A stretch of DNA of 64,000 nt from the NCBI GenBank assembly GCA_003254885.1, contig QANT01000313.1, positions 62,001 through 126,000 on the forward strand. Direction: 5' to 3'. The notes beneath the pieces are model-generated. The model searched no databases. It was not told where the DNA came from and saw only the letters and a list, made by a program, of their open reading frames with translations. The stretch comes from Purshia tridentata (lineage: Eukaryota > Streptophyta > Magnoliopsida > Rosales > Rosaceae). The position numbers were made by a program, and so were the translations under genes. Of the stretch, positions 46,401 through 58,000 are shown piece by piece. Position 1 is the stretch's first letter; every line of letters begins with the position of its first letter.

Positions 46401-46485
46401 CAACCGGCACATCATCGGCGGCCTCGCCCTGCTTGTTTTTCTTCTTCTTGTTCCTCTTCTTCTTCTTCTTCTTCTCCTCCTCCAT
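43426..46485 (-). CDS. Coiled-coil protein with repeated 63-nt exons
   Basis: I do not recognise a named family. Ten exons join in frame to 436 residues: 46485-46216, 46022-45978, 45852-45790, 45666-45604, 45464-45402, 45214-45152, 44862-44803, 44533-44396, 44131-44036 and 43875-43426. All introns are in phase 0. The N-terminus is highly basic (KKKKKKRNKKKKNK), then acidic/Ala-rich and probably disordered. Exons 2-9 encode a continuous coiled coil. Four of them are exactly 63 nt and encode 21 residues, that is three heptads, in related copies (ASLEDTIKQLRDENDSRIQK; ATLEENIKQLQKEKDFHIQK). The C-terminal 150 residues are non-helical and end with a more hydrophobic segment (APFRLMSFVASYVTGADLV). 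Role unknown; a filament, tether or scaffold is possible. Confidence 0.85.
46442..46480 (+). repeat. CTT-rich repeat encoding the poly-Lys N-terminus
   Basis: An imperfect CTT/CCT run at the 5' end of the coiled-coil gene reads as AAG/AAA codons on the minus strand and makes the lysine-rich N-terminus. It may be length-variable between individuals. Confidence 0.75.
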
Positions 46486-48840
46486 TTTTCAGGCTTACAA
46501 AATCCTCAGCCTCTTTCCCAAAGACCGCAGAATGAAAACCGAGACGTGCCGACAAATCCAAATCCGAATTTTGTTGCTGAGATTTTATTAATCATTAAAT
46601 GAATTTCAATTTCAGTTGTCTTTAGGGAAAAACCGGGAAGGTCTTGCTTTCCTTCATTCCTAATTTCTAGTGCGTTTTTCGCGTTTTATTGCTTTTCCAT
46701 CACTGTAATAAGTTACGACGACGACGTTTGACCAAAAAAAGCTACAACGTGTCGCGACGTTTGTGATGCGAGTCTTGTTTGGCTCGTGATGGAGCGCGGA
46801 GCAGTGGATTATTCCCTTTCCGCTTGGTAGTACATGATTGGCTGCTTGAGCGTTCTGTGTTGTGGTTCGTCGTAGGCGAGCATTCGAACTATGCGTTGAA
46901 GGCAGTGGACGGAAGGAGGTTAATGCGTTGCGGACTTTGACTTACGGCGTTAGCTTTAGCGTTTGCGGGGACAGGACGCTACCACGACTTTTATATTGAC
47001 TTGGGACCACAAAGCATGTGGGAGCCACGTGATTAGTGACCCGGCTCCGACGAAAAGGCAAGCCATCAAACGCGCGTTCCTCTCCCGTTTCGATTGGTAT
47101 ATTGGTTTAAGTACGGGGTGGGTTTTTCACAAAAAAAAAAACCGACAATCCAATAGATCGGTTCATTTTTTTTTTGGGGGGTGAAATCTCAGTTTCGTCT
47201 TATACTCGAATTGAACTAATGGAAACAGCGTCAAAGCGATTTTAATCTCTCCAAACTGATAATTATCGATATTGAACCGATAATTTATTATTCGATATCG
47301 ATAGCTCATCATTCATCATCGAGAATTTGCTGATCCACCCAATGCTCACTCGTTTGATAGGTATCTCTCAACTCTCATTCTTTCTCTCAAATTTCATAAA
47401 CCAGCAACCTTTTAGTCTCTAAAAACCAATAACCACTGCCTCCATCACCTCCACTTCCTCCACCACCATCGACCACCAATCCAACGCCATCCAACATCGA
47501 CTTTCTCTCCTTATATCTCTCCTTCTTTCTCTCTGAAACTGACTTTCATTATCCGACACTGGAACAATCGATAACCAATAGCCAGCGGTTTGGTGGCAGT
47601 TTTGTTTTATGTCATTTTGCCAGCATCGGTTCCGACCAATTGATTTGGTTATTTTCATCCTAACCAGAGACATTTCAAATTGAAATTCTCTTTTTCTAAA
47701 TAAGTAGTAGTCCATATTTGATTATGGTGTAAAAAATATTTTTATGTGATTATATTATGTTATGTTACATTATCTAATCTATGTGTTATAATATAGATGA
47801 ACAATAAATTATCCTTTTTTTTTTTGGCCAGGGAACAATAAATTATCCTTAAAGTATAGACATAGATAAGTTAAAAAAAACTTAATTGTCCTACACAAGT
47901 AAATGAGGTGACATGCACGACTCTTTTTTGTGAGTATATGATATATCGTAGAACAAAAGAAAAAAACCACGAATAATTTGTGACCTTCATATAAGGTTGC
48001 AACTTAAACAATTCAATTCGCGTATTGAATTTTGAAATTATAATATGTATACAAAAGTTAAAAAGAGCATAGCTGTTATGTTGAATCGATAAACCCTTTA
48101 TTTATATCATGTTTGAGTTAACATGAATATAATATACGCGTATAGGCATATTTTATTGGCAAAATTTGTAAAACCATTGTACTTGATTCACTTGAATACT
48201 GATTCATTCTCCGAATTAACATGCGTTTTAGAAAATGATTCATTATTTGCGTGTATCAAATTGGTTGATAAACCGTGTTTTATTCACAATTATTGAAAAG
48301 ATCATAAGTCTGAATTATTTCACTTAGTTCGAGTAATGGTCTCAAATCATGCACTAAACACTTTGTTTGAGCAGTTGAGCTCAATGTGATTAAAACTGGA
48401 GCTGCTGGAGTTGCATTTATCCAAGTCTCAATCAAGTCAGGTTTATACGTTGAGTTCAGTTTGACCTTGACCTCCCAACCGCCGACTTCCACCTCAATTT
48501 AGTAATTCCACGCGGAAAAATTAAAGTTTTAAAGTTAGTAAGCCGCCATAAATAACGGTCAATATAATAAAAAACAAAGACCAAAAGAAGAAAAAAAGAA
48601 AAAGAAACGGATAAGATTAAGAAAGCAGAACCGAGTGTGTGTGAAACGAGACGGTGAAAACAGGGTTGTATTATAAAAGAGGCTTAAAGGGTGAGTCTCA
48701 AAGCCTCCGAGTTTTGGGAAAAAATCAGGGGGTCGTCGTGTTAAACGAGCGATTGGTGGTAGCGGAGGCTTTGGGGAATTGGGCGGCGGCTGTGGATCTA
48801 CTTCAAACCCGTTTCCCTTTGCTACCCGCTATTCCCGTCC
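46486..48840. other. Divergent spacer upstream of the coiled-coil and UBC genes
   Basis: The stretch contains both promoters. The UBC leader seems to end its first exon near 48849 (CATCTCAG then GTACTC) and to resume near 49028 after TTTATTACAG. Apart from a small retroposition scar at 47799-47850 I see no element or gene. Confidence 0.45.
47799..47850. mobile_element. Retroposition scar with 18-bp target duplication
   Basis: The 18-bp sequence GAACAATAAATTATCCTT is present at 47799-47816 and at 47833-47850. Between them lie 16 bases, a T run followed by GGCCAGG. Read on the minus strand this is a few element bases followed by a poly(A) tail between long direct repeats, the mark of an extremely 5'-truncated SINE or LINE insertion. 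Confidence 0.6.
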
Positions 48841-49087
48841 CATCTCAGGTACTCTTTCTTTTTTCTTTTTTTTTTGCTTTTCGATCTTTTTTAGGGTGAG
48901 AGAGAGTTGAGAGGTCAATTTAATTTTGGGTTTTTGGTTTTTGGTTTTGCGAATTACCAAATTGTTTTTGTTTGATAATATGTTATGGGTTTTAATCTGA
49001 ACACACTTTGATGGGCGTTTATTACAGTTATCATCAGGTCCCGGATTGTGAGTTGTTGTGAGGTGCAAGCAGTTTACAGTTTCAATC

Positions 49088-50678
<1,591 letters not shown>

Positions 50679-51702
50679 TGATGTCTTCTCCAGCTTTAGA
50701 GTTTGTATTTGGGGTGGGGGGTTGGGTTTGGGGCTTGATTAATTTGGGAAGAAGGAATCTTTGTTCTTCTGCTGTCTTAGTTTATATTACAAAAGAAAGG
50801 TATGCATGGGATGTAATTCTGGTGTTAACTTTCGTGTTTCATGCTGATCTCCAGCTTTCTAGACATTAATTTGTCAAATGTAGTGTTGAAGTTTTATTAA
50901 TCCCATCAACCAAGGAATTAGTGCCGTTTTCATCTACAGAATAATATTTTTTATTTTTTTCAAAAGATCCAATGAACTGTTTTGTTTCTTATTTTCATAT
51001 AATCATTTGCATAATGCAATGCAAATTGCATCTGCCATGTAATGGAATAGTGGAATACATTTCAGGGGCTCTGTGTCGGATACCTTTAATTTTTATGTAA
51101 AGGCTATCTGAAAATTTTCTGCCATATATATTTTTCTTTTTGATGGTATTAAAATACACAGCACAGTGACGCATATTCGAAAAATGTCATGAAAATCTCT
51201 TACGCATCGTCCACAAAAGCACACAAGGGAACCCAAGTTTTGAACTTCATTTAATTTTAACTAAATTTTTAGCACGTGTTTCGCATATGTCCATTAAAAT
51301 TTATATTATATGATTTTTTTATATTTTTATAAATTATTATCACTTTCTCCATCTTTTAAAGTAATGGAGTGTTTTTTATTTTTAAATTTTATTTTAGTTT
51401 TTATATTTTATAATTATATTTTTATTTATCAGATTGAATGAAAGATATTTATAAAAATTTAAAATTTAGTGAAGCATGTAACATCAAAAGTTTTTTGTAT
51501 TCAATAATGACTAAAAGTTGAAAATATGTTGAAGACTGAGAGATGATATATTTGTTGTCATCTTTTATAATTGAAGGATTGAAATATCATTGAGAAAACC
51601 AAAGTCATGCACTGGCACATAGGTTTAGATATACTATATATTTCTCTAATGAAGACCATGTTTGGTGAGCAATTGAATCTGAATCTGACCAAGTTTAGAT
51701 AT
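50679..51702. other. UBC 3' flank and AT-rich spacer
   Basis: This holds the 3'-UTR of the UBC gene and then very AT-rich sequence up to the solo LTR target duplication. No gene or other element was recognised. Confidence 0.5.
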
Positions 51703-51707
51703 ACTGT

Positions 51708-52729
51708 TGTTGAGGCAAAAATCTGTCGATGACCCTTGCACACAACTTAAATGCGGATTGTTGATGACGTGATGAGGTGAGCGACCGAGCGGACGATCCG
51801 AACGCGTCAACTGATTGGTTTCTGGGTTTCTTCCTGCACAAATGAACGGAAAAAGGCACCGGTGTGGTACCGGCCGGAGATACTCCGATGGCAAAGTCAG
51901 AGGAGTGCAAGGAGGAGGATGCAAGAAGTGCTAAATAACACAACTAGAGCTTGGGAAGAAGATGAAGGAAAAGAGGTAAGATTTCTGGGTAAATGTTGCT
52001 AGAGCTTGGGCTAGTTTTCTCAGATTTCTGTCTGTCCCTTTGCCTTGTGGTTGTGCTATTACTTATAGGCAAAGGGATTGGGATATTTTGGCTGGCCAGT
52101 AGGTATGATCATGGCTAATCATAGGTCTTGGAGGCTAAGCTTGCAGAATAGGCTGGGTTACTGACATGTTTTCTCATTTAATGCAAGAGGGATGTCTGCA
52201 AGTTGCATGCATTAAATGGAAAGCAAGGCATAGTGGATAGGCCATAAATGCAAAGCATAAAGTTACCTTCGGAGTGTCAGGCGCAATAACTACCATCTGA
52301 GTTTGCGTTCGGCTCGGAAGAGGATGAGTAGAGGTCGATCATTCTGATCCGAATGGGGCTTCCGGTGGTGGTAGACCTGCGAGGAAATCCAGTACATCCA
52401 GGGAGTGTTCGGATCGGTGGGGCAGTTGGATCCAATCCGAACAACAAGATGTCAGAGCTAACGAACAGGTGGTTTGCCGAAGAAAGACACTCAAACACAC
52501 TCCGATCCGAACCCAACATTCGATCCGAACAACCGATGAATTTTGCAGACCTTGCTTCCAGCGATAAGTCGACATGGCTGGTTCGGATCGGATCCGACAG
52601 TAAGAACAGATCCGACGAGGTTGTGTTGATGGACCATTGACCGTAGGTCGTGGGACGGAAGTCGAATCCAAGGTCCCACGTGTTCAGAATGTTGACCGTT
52701 GACTTGAATGGGGGTGTTATCCTCGAACA
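51708..52729. mobile_element. Solo LTR of an LTR retrotransposon
   Basis: The 1,022-bp block begins TGTTGAGGCAAAA and ends TATCCTCGAACA, giving the TGTT...AACA inverted ends of an LTR. It is flanked on both sides by the perfect five-base target duplication ACTGT (51703-51707 and 52730-52734). It is more GC-rich than its surroundings and has no gag or pol, so it is a solo LTR left after recombination between the two LTRs of a once complete element. Perfect flanking duplications suggest it is not ancient. The superfamily (Gypsy or Copia) cannot be told from the LTR alone. Confidence 0.88.
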
Positions 52730-52734
52730 ACTGT

Positions 52735-54431
52735 CTTCTGTCGTATTAGGTTTATTGTTTGGTAATAGATTAACATTATAGTTGGTAGTTGGTAGGTACA
52801 ATACTTACAATCCGATTTAATTGTTAGAATAACTAAAAAGTTTAATTGTTAAGACTCTCCATTATGGGACCAAGCATATGCCTTGTGCTCACATGAATGA
52901 TGATCTTGGAGACCTGAACCACCTACTAAGGTAGTGGACAATAGCACAAAGGCAATGAAAATTGCATTATTCATTAGGGAAATTTTCATCTATGCCCTTC
53001 AAACTATTTGGCCCGCCTCACATTTTCATTTAGAGAAAATAAATAAATCGCATTGCCACTTGAACTATTTATTTTTTACAGTATGATGCCCACATCTAAT
53101 TTCGTCCACTTCTGTCAACCATCTATCTTTAATCTAACAATGAATCATATACAAATTAGGTCATATACAATATAAAGTCATGGCATATTTGCTCACCTAA
53201 TATATTATACAAATAAATTAGGCATTCTCATTAAGATATTTAATAATTGTTTAAAATTGAGGTGAGAATGTTTTTAATTCCTAATGAGATGCTTTATAGA
53301 ATCATAAATTATAATTATAATCAAAACCAATTTGATTAAGAATGTTTTATATTCGCCGATATTTTTCGTTTATCCCGCCAGGGGAAATGTTGCTAAAATG
53401 TCATTATATTCGCCGATATTATCGAAATTTCGCCGATATTTTTGAAATTAAGAGTACGGCAGGTCCTGAGCTGGAATTAACTTTATGAAGGTCGAGGAAC
53501 GTAATTTCACACACACAAGAAACACGATTATCCTCTTTTATACTCTGTCTAGGTTTGGTTCCAACTTCCAAGTCTAAATCATCGTCTTTCCCTCTGCAAA
53601 CGTTTTTATAACGCCGGGTTTCTTTCAAAAATTCAACCATCACAAACACTGGGTCAACCCCGCACTCTCAAATTGCAGGGACTCGATTCGAATTACATTT
53701 TTGCATTCTCTATTCTTTCTAATGGTGGATTAATTCTCTCAACAATTCGATCTTAGTCTAAAGGTAATTTAGCCTTGTTTTTATAGTGATATATATATAT
53801 ATATGCAAATTAATTATTGGCATTCCTCAATTAGAAATGTATAAATTCTTATCAACTAAGATGTTTATTACCAATGAAATTGATTTTTTTATCCTTTATG
53901 AGGTGGAAATTCATTGTTTCATTAATGGAAGGAGGTGGTTTTGCAGTCTTTTTGGAGAATTTATGTCTTCCTGTGTGTTCTGTTAGATTTCAAAAGATGG
54001 GATCCTGGGTATGATGTTATATTGATTGTTGATAAATGTACCAATTTTGGGGTTTTTTTAAATTTTGATGGCTGGCCTTGCTATTGATATTTCAACTGTG
54101 ACTTTACAGTCACGGCTTTGTAGCCTTTGTTCACTTCTTTACAGCACAATACTTGAATAATGCTTGTGATTTGAAATGGATAAGATGTCTATGTCTATGT
54201 TGTCAGACTAATTAGATTGATAAAAATATACCTTTTGAAAAAGGGTGGCTGAAATGATCTAAAAATTGAGTAGATAGATCCAAGTATAACTGTCATTCTG
54301 TGATATTCTATCTCTAACTTTTTTCTTTACTGACTAACATTATGGCATGCATTTTACCTCAATCCCAAAAATGATGGAATTTTGAACTTTCAGGGTGCTG
54401 CTGTATTACTAGTTTGGTGTTGAACATCAAG
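52735..54431. other. Spacer and leader of the thioredoxin gene
   Basis: AT-rich sequence followed, near 53760, by a likely leader-exon donor (AAAG then GTAATTTAG), with an acceptor near 54393 (TTTCAG then GGTGC) shortly before the start codon. A degenerate CGCCGATATT repeat lies at 53350-53445. Confidence 0.4.
53350..53445. repeat. Degenerate CGCCGATATT short repeat
   Basis: The motif TTCGCCGATATT recurs three times in under 100 bases, with the related AAATTTCG between. A similar AAATTTCGCCGAAAATTTCG stretch occurs at 24240-24265, so this may be a small dispersed family. Confidence 0.4.
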
Positions 54432-56381
54432 ATGGGAGGAGCTTGTGCGTCCAAGGTCAGTGTTCTTTTTCTTTCATTTTAGTAAATAAACATTATGCAA
54501 TAATTCAATTTCTATGCCTAAAATGCATGAGTTTATACTCTTCCTTCTGTATTTATCCTTTAAAAATTTCCGTCCGCAGCCCACCAAGAAAACTTTACCA
54601 CTACTTAATTGATTTTGTCAATATTTATGGTGCTTTTTGTGATGATGTGGAACTTTCTGTATGCCACACAGTGTTTATATTTCTTGCCTTTTATAAGTTA
54701 TCTGACAATATCACATTCATGACACTTGTAGCCTAAAACTAATGAAGATGATTCTGAACATAAGGCTGAGTTTACTGGTGCGAATGTGCACCTCATCACC
54801 ACCAAAGAAGATTGGGATCAAAAGATGGCAGAAGCAAATAGGGATGGAAAAGTTGTAAGTTTCATCAATTCCCTTTCAAGAGCACTGTGGTGAATGGTAT
54901 CTGGTACTTTGTTTTCAAGCTTGTGATGTACTTTGACCAAACTAAACTCACTGTTTTCCTATTAGAAATGCGTACCACATTTAGAATCTGGTCATCGTTA
55001 TGAGACTTTAGGGATTAATGATAAATTTAGATTGTGTCTCATGAATCAAGAGAGAAGTCGGATGGGATTCTACAAAAAGCTGCAGGTTTAAGAGCCAAAG
55101 CAATTAGGGGAGAACACAAAATGCTTATCAAATAATTTGTCCCCATAAAAGTTGACTATTTTGTCCAGGCTGTCAGATTAAACCAAGGAAACAATGGATA
55201 TCGACAAACAAGTGTGGCATTATCCAGTAACACAACTTAGCAAGAAATTTAAACCAAATATAATGAGTGGATAGCAACAATATACTTGTACATGGGTATT
55301 TTATATCGAGATGACTGGTAATAAATTAAATTCTTGATAATAAGAGATATTTTTCCTTTTTTTTGTTTTTATAATTTTTATTTAGAAAACTCTCCCAGTG
55401 GTTTATGACATGATCTGATAATCTGGTGCAGTCAAAGACAGTCTAGGGTGTTATAGAATTCTGGATCCTTTAATGGTGTCGTTTAAGAACCTTAAAACCC
55501 TTGCTATGTGTTTGAGGTTATGTTTTCACAATTTGTATGTTCTCATTTTGTTGTAGATTGTGGTGCAAAAATTTGGCTGATTTGCTGTCAGTGATGTTGA
55601 TTTCAAGTCTAGAAGATAAATTTTAAGAACACAAGGCCATAAATGCATCAGTGCACCCCATTTCTCTCTACATCTTGCTCCCAATTAAACATTCATCATA
55701 GGTCCATGCTATTGTTATGTATATAGGTAAACTAAATTGGGTTGCTGGTTTGCATGCGTATTAGTTTAGTAGGCAAGTTTAGTTTGAATGATTTGTTAGC
55801 TTTGTTTCCTGCCTCTTTATCCCAAATTGAAATTTTTATGTTAATCAGGTGATTGCAAACTTCAGTGCAACATGGTGCGGTCCTTGCAAAGTGATTGCAC
55901 CATCATATCGCGAGTTATCTGAGCAATACACTTCACTAATGTTCCTTATGATTGACGTCGATGAACTGACTGTAAGTGTCAATGAATATTGTTAATTTAA
56001 TAGAGAATTAGTGCCATTGCATGCAAATTCTGCTCTTGGAACATACTTTACCTCTGACCATGTGCCTGGTAATCAAATTACTCATCAATGTACTTAGGGT
56101 TCCCCCACAAAACCCAACCGTACCTGCATAATTGTGTAAACCGATATTGTGATGCGTCATTAGATTGATGATGGCTAGTATCTTATCATAAAATTTATAG
56201 GTATTACACTTGGTTTTGTATGGTGCAGGACTTTAGCACTTCATGGGATATCAAGGCCACTCCTACTTTCTTCTTCCTCAAGGATGGGGAGCAAGTCGAC
56301 AAGCTTGTGGGAGCCAACAAGCCAGAGTTGGAGAAGAAGATAATTGCTATTGCCGATTCAATTACCCAGTGTAAAAAATGA
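54432..56381 (+). CDS. Thioredoxin h with lipidation-type N-terminus (TRX h9-like)
   Basis: This is a cytosolic/membrane thiol-disulfide reductase. Four exons, 54432-54455, 54732-54854, 55849-55971 and 56229-56381, join in frame to 140 residues. The active site is WCGPC (in NFSATWCGPCKVIAPSY); the conserved cis-proline is in IKATPTFFFLKDG. The first exon encodes only MGGACASK: Gly2 is suited to myristoylation and Cys5 to palmitoylation, as in Arabidopsis TRX h9 (At3g08710), which is reported to be plasma-membrane-bound and to move from cell to cell. An acidic N-terminal extension (TNEDDSEHKAEF) precedes the fold, also as in h9. Position after the UBC gene fits the same syntenic block. Identification is strong. 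Confidence 0.94.
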
Positions 56382-58000
56382 CTACTGTAGTGGTTTCTAA
56401 GTTGAGAGGTCATGAATGTCTCCTTTTGTATTTGTTGTGGGTTTCTCGATATACTTGGTGTGAAATGTTTCTTGTAAGCCGGTCATGGGATGTAAATTTG
56501 ATTAATTATATGAACATTTTTAACCATTGAAAATTCAAAAATATTTTTAGACAGAAAACAGTTTCTTTATTCTTTCAAATAAGAGTGATTTGTGAATCGT
56601 AATAATGTGAAATTTTCTTTTATAAGAGTGATTCACTTCAAGTCTGCAGTCCACGATCTTTTTTTCAGAGTGAAATTTGAACAAGACGCCTAAATTTACC
56701 TTGTCTCTTGTCTGGGCCTTCTATGACTGATTTAAACTGCTCTATATCTCATAAAATTGACCCAGTAGAGTGAGAGTTACACGTTATCATGGTTCTAAAA
56801 CGCTATGAGATTCTTCCTCCAGAACTTTCAGAAATGCATAAATTTGAGATTTTTAATTGGGCCTATAAATGAACATGGATATTGTATTATTGTATAGCTC
56901 CACACCAGAAAAACAAAACTTTAAAAGGACAAAAAGGGAAGGTTCTCTAGTATTGTGCCTCCTGCCCATGGTCCCACCCAGTGATAGACACGTTGGCCTG
57001 TGTTGGGGTAGAGGTTGTGCTGAAAGATATAATATATATTCAACCACATTTTCTCAAAACCACATTATCATCAATTGACTGATTGGAATGGACAAACTAC
57101 AAAGGTGTTGGACGATATCATGTTGTCCTTTTCTGTCTTTTCCGTTAAAATGGTCCAAGTGGACCCCAAAATTGCTCACATAATTTTTCTCTTAACTCTA
57201 TACAGTAATCGTGACACAACCAATTTGAACGCCGACGTAAATATCAAACACAGCATACATGACTCATCAACAATCAAACAATCAAGATTATTATACATCT
57301 GAAATTAGACAACGACGAATTAGTTTTTGAATCCATTGATGATTTCTCCCCGAGGGGTCAACCTTTCACAAACCAAATGGCCGCGTGAACAAAAGTCACA
57401 CAATCCCACTAAGGAACTAACCCTTTACCACGTACTTCCATCCAGGCCAGCTGACCAAATATTCTTTGACAAATTCATCACAGCTGCTAAACATAATATA
57501 ATACATGCACATATATTTTCATACCATATATTTTCATACCAGATGCAACGCAATGTCTCTCTGTCTTGCATAATAGACATTAATATATGACAGGTAAACG
57601 TGGACCCCACACACATATTATGCTCCATAACAATTGAAACGCATCCACAAATTGATATCTTCTGCTATTATCTTTCTATTAAATTATACTTCATGAGTTG
57701 TGACATGACCTGTAACAACACCATATGATATGAATCTATGGTAACCAAATCATTAATCGTCTGCCAAAGCAAGTAGAAAGTAGAAAGCATTATTTTACAC
57801 TCTTCACGTAATTGTAGTCTGTTGATACAAAATTACAACTAACTTGATCAAATCATATTAGGAGATTTAAAAATAATATTAGAAAATAGAAGTAACTAAA
57901 TGAATGAGAACAACAAACTTCATTGTCTGATTGATTAAGGAAACCATATCACCTTGCCGGATTCTAGCAGCAGGCGTGGCATATGCGACTATTTTCAATC
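56382..58000. other. Convergent spacer between thioredoxin and FERONIA-like genes
   Basis: This holds both 3' flanks and AT-rich spacer. A 15-bp unit (ATATATTTTCATACC) is tandemly duplicated near 57511-57541. No gene is supported. Confidence 0.5.

Noticed and set aside
52277-52801. 174-codon and 110-codon frames on the minus strand, 95-codon frame on the plus strand
   Set aside because: They lie in the solo LTR, which is non-coding; the frames overlap each other and have no motifs.
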